Assembly (NCBI GenBank): GCA_025462645.1
Contig: JAOAPB010000122.1
Span: 26,790 to 90,789, forward strand
DNA length: 64,000 bases
Source of the DNA: Edaphobacter sp.
GTDB taxonomy: Bacteria > Acidobacteriota > Terriglobia > Terriglobales > Acidobacteriaceae
Direction: 5' to 3'
Position 1 is the first letter of the stretch. Each line of letters begins with the position of its first letter. This document shows positions 45,519 through 54,108 of the stretch, piece by piece. The position numbers were made by a program, and so were the translations under genes. The notes below the pieces were generated by a model. That model searched no databases and was not told the DNA's origin. It was given only the letters and a program-made list of their open reading frames with translations.

Positions 45519-48500
45519 TCACTGGGGGATGGCGTGGACCTCTGTGGCTTCTGTTCTGGTCGATTCGGTGGTTGTCTGCAGCCTGGAGCGCTTCGCCAAC
45601 TCGTTGAGGGTAACCTTGCTCAACGGCTTCTCGTGCAGCAGAAGCTCGGCTGCACGGACGATCGGATTGGCATGAAACCAGTGCTGGACGATGTTTTCGT
45701 GCAGCAGATTGGTGATGGCGAGCAAGGACATGCCCTGATGGTGCGCCATCCAGGAGCGCACGAGTCTTGGCTGTCTGCTCTCGGTGTAGTCGGCAGCCTC
45801 GTAGAGGCCGTAGGCTCCCATCCAATCCAGCGACACCATGCGACGCAGGTTGGCCAACGCCTCGTCTCTCAGAAGCGGCATGGCGAGGAAGGTGGAGTAG
45901 GGCGAGATGACCGGGCCATCCTCCGCACCGTACTTGAGGGCGAGCGCTGGGATGCCCCAGGCCTGGTAGCCATACCGTCCGTGCTCGTCTGTCCTGGCAC
46001 AACCCGACTCGGAGATGCCCCAGGGGATCTCTCGCACGTAGTGTCTCTGAATCTGCACGACCGACTCAAGCGATCGCGTGATGAGCGTGTTTGGGAAGGG
46101 GCGCATCCAGAGGGCGGGCATCATGTACTCGAACATGGTCCCCGTCCAGGAGAGCAAGGCAGCGCGGCCCTTGACGATGACATGAGAGCGATCCAACTGG
46201 AACCAGGCCTGCTGGGGTATGTCCCCCTTTGCGACGGCGAGGAAGGAGGCGATGCGGGCCTCGGAGGCGAGGAGGTCATAGCAGGCGGCGTTCAACTCTC
46301 CGGTGGCACCGTCGTAACCGATAGAGAGCAGCTGACGCGATTTTTGGAGCAGGAAGCCGTATTCCATCGCGTTGGCGTGATCTTCGGACTGACGGGCGAT
46401 GGCGGCGATATCCGACTGAAGTTTAGAGAGATTCTGCTGGGCGACCGACAGCAGAGAACGCAGCTGGGTTGCGAGTACGACAAGAGCCGTCGACTCTGGC
46501 TGTGCGAGAGAAGTCGCGGCCAGCCGCTCGTCGAGGGTCGTTGCATATGTGGCCGCGGCATGCAGCGTGGGGATCTTCGCATCCTCGGGCAGAGAGATCT
46601 GCGGCAGCTCAAACAAGGAGGCAAACTGAGGCAGTAGCCATGGCATGTATTGCTGAATGAAGTCGGCAAGCGCGGCATGACGGCGCGAGACCTCATGGAT
46701 GATCCAGTCTTGTCTCTGCTGCGACCCGGCAAGGTTGCCGCTCTCATTACGCGGGAGGGGCGGCGGCGTCTCAAACAGGAGTCTGACGTGCGCTCGCATG
46801 ATCGTCGTATCGCTATCGTCCGTGGTTGGCTGCGTTGCCTCGGTGCGGAGCATCTGGTTGATGGCTGTGAAGTGTTGCGCGCGGAGCACTGGGCGTTTCA
46901 GTAGCTCCAAAGCTCCTGTGTGGAGCGTGTAGAGCGAGGCAGCGAGGTTGCCGCTGTCGACGGCAGAGACCAGCAATGGCGCAATAGGCTGCAGGGTCTC
47001 GATGTCGTACCAGTTGTAGATGTGGCCGCGCTGCTTTTCCAGACGCTCGTAGGTCTCCAGCGTTCCGAGGGTGGCCTGGGCAAACTCAGGGAGCGTGAGG
47101 AACCCGAACTCGTACGCAGCCTGTCTCGTGTTGAAGAGCATGCCAAGATTCGTCGGCGAGAGCTTGCGTATTTGAAGGGCACCCTTCTCCTCGACGTTAT
47201 CTGGAATGAACCAGTGGTTTCGGCTGTCTCCGAACTCGGCGAAGTACCGCCATATATGTAACGCCTGCTGTTGCAGAAATATCCTGTCGGCCGGCGAAAG
47301 AGGACCTTCCGCACGTACTGGAGGGGAGTTGAGCCAGGCGGCGGCCAGCGGCGCGAACGCCCAGAGGACGAGTATGGGCGCAGCCGGGAGAAGGGCGTGG
47401 GCATGGTGCGGCACCAGAGCGGCAGCCACGACGAAGGCGATGACGGGCGAGAGCTTCAGATAGAGATCGAGCGAGGTGGTCTTGCCGGACTCCGACTGCG
47501 CGGCGGTCTCCCAGTCCAGTAGATTCCTGCCCGAGATCAGCGTACGGCTGAGCGAACGCACGATGGCGTCCAGCGAGAGCAGCATGTGGTGCGGGAGGAA
47601 GATGAGGTTGAGAAGGGTGATTCCAAGCGAAGCAGCGAAGGTGATCAAGCCATCCCGCGCCGCAGTGATACTGAGACTCAGAAGAGCGCGGCCAAGGTTG
47701 AAGCCAAGCTGCACGAATCCGGGGAGAAGAAGGAGGACGAGTGTGGCAAGGGTCCAATAGAGCGCTCCACCGGGCAGGAAGAACCAGCCGAAGACGAAGA
47801 GGAGAAAGGTGATGGGCTCTATCAGGCTGCGGCGCAGGTTATCCACGATCTTCCATTGCGAGATCGTGCTGATGGGATTCGTAACCAGCTTTCCGGACTC
47901 GTCGGGAACGGAGTTGAGGAGCCACCGCGTGATCTGCCAATCCCCGCGCATCCAGCGATGCTTGCGGCGGGTGTGGGCCGAGTAGTGAGAGGGATAGTCG
48001 TCGATCACCTCGATATCCGTGACCAGACCCGCGCGGACGTAGGCTCCTTCGATCAAGTCGTGCGACAGGAGGGCGTTGCGGGGGAAGCGGTGATTGAGGA
48101 CCTCGTGAAGGACACCGACCTCGTAGATTCCCTTTCCGGTGAAGATGCCCTCGCCGAAGAGATCCTGATAGACGTCGGAGACGGCTCGAGTGTAGATGTC
48201 GAAGCCGGTCTCTCCCGAGTAGAGATGCGCGAGGCGCGAGCGCGAGGCCGAGGAGACGCTGACTCCCACGCGGGGCTGCAGGATGCCGTATCCCGCTGTG
48301 ACGATACGCAGCCGAGGGTTGATGATGGCCCGGTTGAGAGGATGCATGAGGGTGCCGACCATTCGTGCCGCGGTGCCTCGGGGCAACTGGGTGTCGGAGT
48401 CGAGCGTGATGACGTAGCGAACCTGATCCAGAAGATGCAGCGGACCGGCTTTGACGGGGAAGCCGTCGAAGTCGTGCAGCAGCAGCTTGTTGAGATCGAG

Positions 48501-50057
48501 GAGCTTTCCACGCTTGCGCTCCCAGCCCATCCAGACGCCCTGGCGTGAGTTGTAGGTACGGTAACGGTGCAGGAGAAAGAACGATCCGCCACGGTGATCG
48601 GCGTACTTCGCATTCAACTCGTCGATCGACCGCGCGGCTAGCTGGACCAGTGGATTGTTGTCCTCTGCCATGGGGCGAGTCGTGGTATCGGGCAGGTCGG
48701 TGAGGAGGCCGAAGTGGAGGTTCGGGTCTTGATTCGATAGATAGCGGGCTTCAAGCTCTCCGAGCAGGTCGTGGACCTGCTGCTCGCTGAGGAGAAGACT
48801 GGGCACAACGACGAAGGTGGTCGACTCCGGAGGGATGCCCTTTGATAGATCGATCTTGGGCAGCGCCTCCGCTTTGAATAGCGCGGAGACCGTGGCATTC
48901 ACAAGATCCACCGCGCCCTGTGTTGCCGGAAGAAGGGCGAAGAGAAGGGCTCCCATGACTCCCCAGAACTCGTGACGCGGGACCAGCGGAAGGATGAGCG
49001 CCGTGATCAGCAGGACGCCGGTAATGAAGATGCCGAGGATGTAGAACTCCTCATTGCGGCGGCGAATGAAGCTGCGAAGGCGGTCGGCCATAGGCGGGTG
49101 GTAGCCGATGCGCTGCTGCAGCTGTTCGAGACCCTCGGCGAAGAGGTAGTAGCCGATATGCGTCTTCCGCAGAACCAGTCGAGGATCGTGAAGCTCGGTG
49201 CTGCGAGCCTCCCGTGCGAGCTCGAGCGCTATCTGCGCGGTCTGCATCTCACTGGCGTCGGCGTAGCGGGCCAGTTCGGCGACACGCTGGTGGTAGTTAG
49301 TGCGCGACTCCTCTTCCATGCCGGCGAAGACGTTGCCTGGGTCCTGCCGGAGGATCGCGTCGAAGGGGATCAGCGTCTCGAGGATGGCGGTCCACTTCAC
49401 TTGATTCAATCGCCTGAGGCTGTGGAGGGGCGCGGAGAAAGGAGACTGCTCTATGGGCGGCAGCTCACCGGCGGCGAAGGCCTCGTCTGCGCGATCGAGG
49501 ATGAACTGAAGCTGCGCCAGCTTGAGCGCTTCGGGCAGGACCAGTATCTCCTGCAACAGGAGGGGATGAAGCCGCTCGACCTGCAGGACGTAGATCTGGA
49601 GCGACTCCGGAGACCATATCCCCTTCACGGCGAGGAGATAGCCCATGGCAAGATGAACGACCTGGGGGAGATCGTCGTTGGATGAGACGCGAACATGAGG
49701 CAGCCCGCGAAGGATGGCTTTGACATCCTCTCCCGTGGGGATGGCGAATTCGAGCATCCTCCCGCTTTCGAGCAGTTCGAGTTGCGGGGTGAGCTTGCGG
49801 GTGGAGGCAACTCTGCGGCAGGCTTCCAGGCGCTCGTTGAGCCGAACCCTCAGCTCTTCCATACGCTTCGTGAGATTGTCCTGCGCCGTGGCGGAGGACA
49901 CAGGTTGCCAGCGAGCGATCATCGCGTCGGCATGAAGGCGCAGCTCGGCTTCGGTCACCGCTGGCTTTTCCGGCAGGCCGGACGTGGGGACGTCGGACAC
50001 GGGAGCCGTGAGGGAGGAGGCGTGCTCGGATGTCAGATCTTCTGGAAACGTCGCCAT
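45519..50057 (-). CDS. GT84 beta-1,2-glucan synthase-like protein lacking the GH94 phosphorylase domain
   Basis: A 1512-residue membrane protein related to the N-terminal and middle parts of cyclic beta-1,2-glucan synthase (NdvB/Cgs, about 2800 residues). The order is: N-terminal helical region; membrane helices about 348-400; GT84 catalytic region with YVITLDSDTQLPRG (DxD near residue 550) and HRWMRGDWQ (near 700); further membrane helices (about 735-870); then a glycoamylase-type (GH189-like cyclising) domain with FEYMMPALWMRP, IPWGISESG, YQAWGIPALALKYG and AHHQGMSLLAITNLL. The GH94 phosphorylase domain that follows in NdvB is absent: the protein stops 70 residues later and the gene is followed by a repeat element. 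AAGGAAG eight bases before the ATG fixes the start. The ABC exporter gene precedes it by 93 bases on the same strand. Confidence 0.87.
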   Translation of the reverse strand: MATFPEDLTSEHASSLTAPVSDVPTSGLPEKPAVTEAELRLHADAMIARWQPVSSATAQDNLTKRMEELRVRLNERLEACRRVASTRKLTPQLELLESGRMLEFAIPTGEDVKAILRGLPHVRVSSNDDLPQVVHLAMGYLLAVKGIWSPESLQIYVLQVERLHPLLLQEILVLPEALKLAQLQFILDRADEAFAAGELPPIEQSPFSAPLHSLRRLNQVKWTAILETLIPFDAILRQDPGNVFAGMEEESRTNYHQRVAELARYADASEMQTAQIALELAREARSTELHDPRLVLRKTHIGYYLFAEGLEQLQQRIGYHPPMADRLRSFIRRRNEEFYILGIFITGVLLITALILPLVPRHEFWGVMGALLFALLPATQGAVDLVNATVSALFKAEALPKIDLSKGIPPESTTFVVVPSLLLSEQQVHDLLGELEARYLSNQDPNLHFGLLTDLPDTTTRPMAEDNNPLVQLAARSIDELNAKYADHRGGSFFLLHRYRTYNSRQGVWMGWERKRGKLLDLNKLLLHDFDGFPVKAGPLHLLDQVRYVITLDSDTQLPRGTAARMVGTLMHPLNRAIINPRLRIVTAGYGILQPRVGVSVSSASRSRLAHLYSGETGFDIYTRAVSDVYQDLFGEGIFTGKGIYEVGVLHEVLNHRFPRNALLSHDLIEGAYVRAGLVTDIEVIDDYPSHYSAHTRRKHRWMRGDWQITRWLLNSVPDESGKLVTNPISTISQWKIVDNLRRSLIEPITFLLFVFGWFFLPGGALYWTLATLVLLLLPGFVQLGFNLGRALLSLSITAARDGLITFAASLGITLLNLIFLPHHMLLSLDAIVRSLSRTLISGRNLLDWETAAQSESGKTTSLDLYLKLSPVIAFVVAAALVPHHAHALLPAAPILVLWAFAPLAAAWLNSPPVRAEGPLSPADRIFLQQQALHIWRYFAEFGDSRNHWFIPDNVEEKGALQIRKLSPTNLGMLFNTRQAAYEFGFLTLPEFAQATLGTLETYERLEKQRGHIYNWYDIETLQPIAPLLVSAVDSGNLAASLYTLHTGALELLKRPVLRAQHFTAINQMLRTEATQPTTDDSDTTIMRAHVRLLFETPPPLPRNESGNLAGSQQRQDWIIHEVSRRHAALADFIQQYMPWLLPQFASLFELPQISLPEDAKIPTLHAAATYATTLDERLAATSLAQPESTALVVLATQLRSLLSVAQQNLSKLQSDIAAIARQSEDHANAMEYGFLLQKSRQLLSIGYDGATGELNAACYDLLASEARIASFLAVAKGDIPQQAWFQLDRSHVIVKGRAALLSWTGTMFEYMMPALWMRPFPNTLITRSLESVVQIQRHYVREIPWGISESGCARTDEHGRYGYQAWGIPALALKYGAEDGPVISPYSTFLAMPLLRDEALANLRRMVSLDWMGAYGLYEAADYTESRQPRLVRSWMAHHQGMSLLAITNLLHENIVQHWFHANPIVRAAELLLHEKPLSKVTLNELAKRSRLQTTTESTRTEATEVHAIPQ

Positions 50058-50150
50058 GAAACAACTTCCTTCTTAACTAAGGGCTCTGATTGACCTGCGA
50101 TCGACTGCAGGCGTGGCTGGAGTTTGGCTGCAGATCAAAACAGGCAGCGA

Positions 50151-51977
50151 CTATCGGTAACTTGCTGCCTGCATCTCAAACATGCCAGCGTATACACCAC
50201 CGCTGGACATCAGTTGTTCGTGATTGCCCTCCTCGATGAGACGACCACCGGAGAGAACAACGATTCGATCTGCCATGCGGACGGTGGAGAAGCGATGCGA
50301 GATGAGCAGCGCCATCTTCCCCTCGGTCAGTTCGGCAAAGCGTTCGAAGACCTCGAGCTCGCTGCGTGCGTCGAGCGCCGCAGTCGGTTCATCCAGTATG
50401 AGCAACTGCGCGTCGCGAAGATAGGCCCGGGCAAGGGCTATTTTTTGCCACTCGCCCCCGGATAGCTCGACACCCCCCTCGAAACGGCGCCCAAGCATCT
50501 GGTCGTAACCACCGGCGAGCTTGTCTACGACGGTATCGGCAAGGCTCTTGTGCGCAGCTATCTCTATACCGGCCTGGTTGTCCATCTGATCGACCTGACC
50601 CACGGCGATGTTTTCGCGGGCCGTCATCTCGAAGCGCACAAAGTCCTGGAAGATGACGCCGATATTCCGGTGGAGGTCTTCGAGCGAATACTCGCGGAGG
50701 TCGACGCCATCCAGCAGGATCTGGCCTTCGGTGGGATCGTAGAGCCGCGTGATGAGCTTCACCACGGTCGTCTTCCCCTGGCCATTTTCGCCGATCAGGG
50801 CGATGCGCTCTCCCGGCGAGAGCGTAAGGCTGAAGTTCTTCAAAACTGCACGGGTCGTCCCTGGATACGCGAACGATACACTGCGGAACTCGAAGCCGCG
50901 CTGGATGCGAGGGGGGACACGCAGGCCATTCGGGTTCGAGTGGACCGTCGGCTCCATCTCGAAGAAGGCGATGAGATCGGTGAGGAAGAGCGCCTGATCG
51001 GCGATGCCGGATGCGGTGGAGAACACCTGCTGGAGATTGGAGCTGGCCTGTTGAATCGCCGTCGTGAGGAAGGTGAACTGACCGATGTCGTATGCGCCGC
51101 CCAGAGTTCGCCAGATCACGTAGACATAGGCACCGTAGTATCCCAGGGTTCCGATGATGCCCAGAAGGCCGCCGACGATCAGCTTCGAGCGAGAGAGGGT
51201 GACATCCTCTACGTAGATCTGGTGGGCGAGCGACTGAAACCTGTTGGTGAAGAATTTGTTCAGCCCAAAGAGCTTGACCTCTTTGGCTCCCTCGCGGCTT
51301 CCGGCCACCTGGCGGAGATAGTCCATCTGGCGCTTGGCCGGTGTCTGGCGGAAGTTCTTGGCGTAACCCAGAAACGCGTAGTGGGTCTCCCCCAGAAAGG
51401 ACGGCAGTACTCCAAAGGCCAGAAGAAGCACAAGCCATGGAGAGGCCCACGCGAGCGCCGCAGAGAAGACAAGCGTGGTGATGACCTGCTGCACCAGCCG
51501 GCCCATCTGCTGGATCATCGCAAGGCGATCCGTCGCCTGTACCCGCGCCCGTTCGAGCCGATCGTAGAAGAGAGGATTCTCGTAGGTGGTCAGGTCCAGG
51601 CGGGCGGCCTGCTCCATCACGCGAACGCTGACATACTGCGTGTAGCGATTGGCGAGCAGAGCGTCGGTGTAGTCGATGGCCCTCGTCAGAAGGCCTAACA
51701 GAACATTGAGGCCGACTTCAGCGGCGACCAGAGTCCAGAAGCCCTGTGCGAGATGCCTTCCGCGCAGGACGTCCGCAATGTCCGTGATGATGTACTGGGC
51801 GACCTTCGCTATGCCAAATGGAAGCACGGCGACAAAGATGCGAAGGATGAGGCCCCACGTAACAACCGATGCCCCCGAATCCCAGAGGATACGAAGGACG
51901 GGCGGGACGTTGCGCAGCGACCGAAGACGCTCGAGCCACGGGCTTTCCCTCTTTACGTGGTTGCTGGAATCGTTCAT
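50151..51977 (-). CDS. ABC transporter, fused permease and ATPase (probable glucan exporter)
   Basis: A 608-residue half-transporter: an N-terminal membrane domain with six helices (about residues 30-340, for example VTWGLILRIFVAVLPFGIA, LVLLLAFGVLPSFLG, LIVGGLLGIIGTLGYYGAY) and a C-terminal ATPase with Walker A GENGQGKTT, Q-loop IFQDFVRF, signature ELSGGEWQKIALARA, Walker B LLILDEPTAALDA and the H-switch LLISHRFS. Such proteins work as dimers that export lipids, peptides or glucans. It lies 93 bases upstream of the GT84 glucan synthase-like gene on the same strand; in rhizobia the NdvA/ChvA ABC exporter moves cyclic beta-1,2-glucan made by NdvB, so the same role is suggested here. Function is inferred from this pairing, because the ATPase and permease alone do not reveal the substrate. 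Confidence 0.9.
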   Translation of the reverse strand: MNDSSNHVKRESPWLERLRSLRNVPPVLRILWDSGASVVTWGLILRIFVAVLPFGIAKVAQYIITDIADVLRGRHLAQGFWTLVAAEVGLNVLLGLLTRAIDYTDALLANRYTQYVSVRVMEQAARLDLTTYENPLFYDRLERARVQATDRLAMIQQMGRLVQQVITTLVFSAALAWASPWLVLLLAFGVLPSFLGETHYAFLGYAKNFRQTPAKRQMDYLRQVAGSREGAKEVKLFGLNKFFTNRFQSLAHQIYVEDVTLSRSKLIVGGLLGIIGTLGYYGAYVYVIWRTLGGAYDIGQFTFLTTAIQQASSNLQQVFSTASGIADQALFLTDLIAFFEMEPTVHSNPNGLRVPPRIQRGFEFRSVSFAYPGTTRAVLKNFSLTLSPGERIALIGENGQGKTTVVKLITRLYDPTEGQILLDGVDLREYSLEDLHRNIGVIFQDFVRFEMTARENIAVGQVDQMDNQAGIEIAAHKSLADTVVDKLAGGYDQMLGRRFEGGVELSGGEWQKIALARAYLRDAQLLILDEPTAALDARSELEVFERFAELTEGKMALLISHRFSTVRMADRIVVLSGGRLIEEGNHEQLMSSGGVYAGMFEMQAASYR

Positions 51978-52099
51978 GAGTCTCTAACAATAAAGGACCA
52001 ACAACCAGGGCTTTCCCAGCAGGTCTTCCTCTATTGATGCACCAAATCTAAAATGCGTTGGATGAACGAGGTTCCAGGCTCTCTTCAAGCCATTTCAAA

Positions 52100-54007
52100 T
52101 CAAGGTGCTGCAGGATTAAATCGCACTATCGTTGTAGCGCTGGGTGGAAGGCTGACACGCAAAATATCTCCTTGAAACTGCATTGACTCCTTCGCTCCGA
52201 ACAGGAGGCCGGTATTGCGGCAGGCTTCGAGCGCCGTATGCTGCGTGGGTACCTCCATCGTTTCAGCCTGATCGCCTTTGTTGATCAGCACAAGGACTCT
52301 GTCACCGGCCTGCACGGAACAACCTGACTGCAAACTCTGTCCCCGGACGTATGCGAGTACATTCGGCCCGGACTGGAGTACCTGCTCTTCTCCATTCGAC
52401 AAGGCCGGGTTCGACCGACGCAGATCGAGCAGACCCTTGACCCAGTCATGCATCTCACTCTGTTCGAGTGTTCTCGAAGCTGCAATGAAGGCATCCTGCC
52501 TGCTTGTTGAAGTACCTTCGGCGTTGAAGCCTCCCGGGAAGTCCCGTCGATTGTCCGGATCCTCTCCCCCCATCATGGCAATCTCATCACCGGCGTAGAG
52601 TTGCGGCATCCCACGCATCGTCGTGAGGATCGCGAAGGCTAATTTGAGCTTCGCGGGCGTCGCTCCCTGCTCGCTTAGAAAACGCATCGTATCGTGATTC
52701 CCCAGAAATGGAACCAGTCGCTCGGGATGCGGATACAGCGCGTCCAGCCGCAGTACCTCTGTCAGCCTGGACATGGGCGCGCCATGGGCAAAGACGTCGC
52801 GGAGAGCGGCATAGGTGGGAAAGTCAAATGGCGTATCCAGTCCAGTGTCCACACCGTTGCGCGTCACTCCACCGGCGAATGCGGAGGTGATCGTCGGATC
52901 GGGATTGAAGACCTCGCCCACCGCCGTCACGCGCGGATACAGCGAGTGAACCTCGCCGAGATACCCCTTCCAGAACTCCCTGCCGACATACGGAAACGTG
53001 TCGATGCGCAGACCGTCGAGGCCAGCCTGTTCGATCCACCACACGGCGTTCTGCGTCAGATACTTCGCGACCGTTGCGTTCTCCTGATTCAGATCAGGCA
53101 GAGTGTTCGCGAACCAGCCCTCGGTCACATCGCGTTGCGTAAGCCAGGGCGCATGCGGATCGGTCAGCGGCTTGAAGTCTCCCTGCGCCGTGCGATGCTG
53201 CTGCTTCGTTCCATGGAACCAGTCAGGCTCGGGCGAGTCGTTCACCCAGATGTGCGCGGGTCCAACGTGATTCGGCACCGTGTCGAGCACCAGCTTCATT
53301 CCGCGTTGATGCAGCGCAGCCGCGAGTGCCTTCAGGTCTGCCAGAGAGCCGAAGTGCTCATCTACGGCATACATATCGGTCGCGCCATAGCCGTGGTAGC
53401 TCTGGGCCTCTTGATTCTGATAGACGGGAGTGATCCATACGGTCGTCACACCCAGGTTTTGTATATAGTCGAGGTGCTGGATGATGCCGCGCAGGTCGCC
53501 GCCATGCCATCCGCGAGGCTTTGCGCGGTCATAGCCCGAGCCGTTGTTCGAGGGATCTCCATCGGCGAAGCGATCCGTCATGATCAGGTACATCGCATCC
53601 TTGGAGGAGAATCCGGCGAAACCATCGCGAGTCTCGCGGCGTGCAGCAAACGTGTACGGCAGGCTGGCTCTTCCACCAGGCCCCTGTGCGGTGACGGTGA
53701 TCGTCTCCGGCTTGACTGGAGGAGCGCTCAGCCATAGCTCTGCCCAGTGTCCGTTCTCGGAGATGTGCGTCCGCCGCACGCGAAGCGCTCTATCGCTCAA
53801 ACGAAACTGCACACCGTCCAGATGTTCTCCCTGGATCAGCAGCATCGGTGCGGGCATCGCCACCCACCAGTTCGGCGGGTCTACCTTAACCATGCGAGGA
53901 GAGGCACCCTGCGCGTTCGCAATCATTGGAGACATCAGCAAAGCCGCCGCCATCGCGAAGGTGACGCTGTTCCATCGCAGAGTACCTGCAAACCATTTTA
54001 TGAGCAC
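52100..54007 (-). CDS. GH13 alpha-amylase family protein (cyclomaltodextrinase/neopullulanase-like), exported
   Basis: A 635-residue exported enzyme. It starts with a GTG at 54007 with GGAGG seven bases before it; the signal peptide is FAMAAALLMSPMIANAQG. Residues about 38-125 form the cyclomaltodextrinase N-terminal domain (VKVDPPNWWVAMPAPMLLIQG). The barrel has LVLDTVPNH (region I), GLRIDTFPYV with nucleophile Asp (II), VTAVGEVFNP with acid/base Glu (III) and FLGNHDTMRF (IV), plus MTDRFADGDPSNNGSGYD at the start of the barrel, as in SusA-type neopullulanases. It should split cyclodextrins or pullulan-type alpha-glucans in the periplasm. It follows the third TonB receptor by 101 bases on the same strand, with a terminator between; both probably serve alpha-glucan uptake. 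Confidence 0.93.
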   Translation of the reverse strand: MLIKWFAGTLRWNSVTFAMAAALLMSPMIANAQGASPRMVKVDPPNWWVAMPAPMLLIQGEHLDGVQFRLSDRALRVRRTHISENGHWAELWLSAPPVKPETITVTAQGPGGRASLPYTFAARRETRDGFAGFSSKDAMYLIMTDRFADGDPSNNGSGYDRAKPRGWHGGDLRGIIQHLDYIQNLGVTTVWITPVYQNQEAQSYHGYGATDMYAVDEHFGSLADLKALAAALHQRGMKLVLDTVPNHVGPAHIWVNDSPEPDWFHGTKQQHRTAQGDFKPLTDPHAPWLTQRDVTEGWFANTLPDLNQENATVAKYLTQNAVWWIEQAGLDGLRIDTFPYVGREFWKGYLGEVHSLYPRVTAVGEVFNPDPTITSAFAGGVTRNGVDTGLDTPFDFPTYAALRDVFAHGAPMSRLTEVLRLDALYPHPERLVPFLGNHDTMRFLSEQGATPAKLKLAFAILTTMRGMPQLYAGDEIAMMGGEDPDNRRDFPGGFNAEGTSTSRQDAFIAASRTLEQSEMHDWVKGLLDLRRSNPALSNGEEQVLQSGPNVLAYVRGQSLQSGCSVQAGDRVLVLINKGDQAETMEVPTQHTALEACRNTGLLFGAKESMQFQGDILRVSLPPSATTIVRFNPAAP

Positions 54008-54044
54008 AACAATCCTCCCCTGAACCTTCCCTGAACTTCGATCG

Positions 54045-54094
54045 CACGTTGTTTATAAAGACGAAGCGCCGTATGGATGATCTCCATACGGCGC
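54045..54094 (-). terminator. Strong hairpin terminator after the third receptor gene
   Basis: GCGCCGTATGGA (54066-54077) and TCCATACGGCGC (54083-54094) form a perfect 12-pair stem with a five-base loop. On the minus strand the second arm is followed by TTCGTCTTTATAAA. It is 15 bases after the receptor stop at 54109. Confidence 0.8.
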
Positions 54095-54108
54095 TCCCTC
54101 GCGGATAG

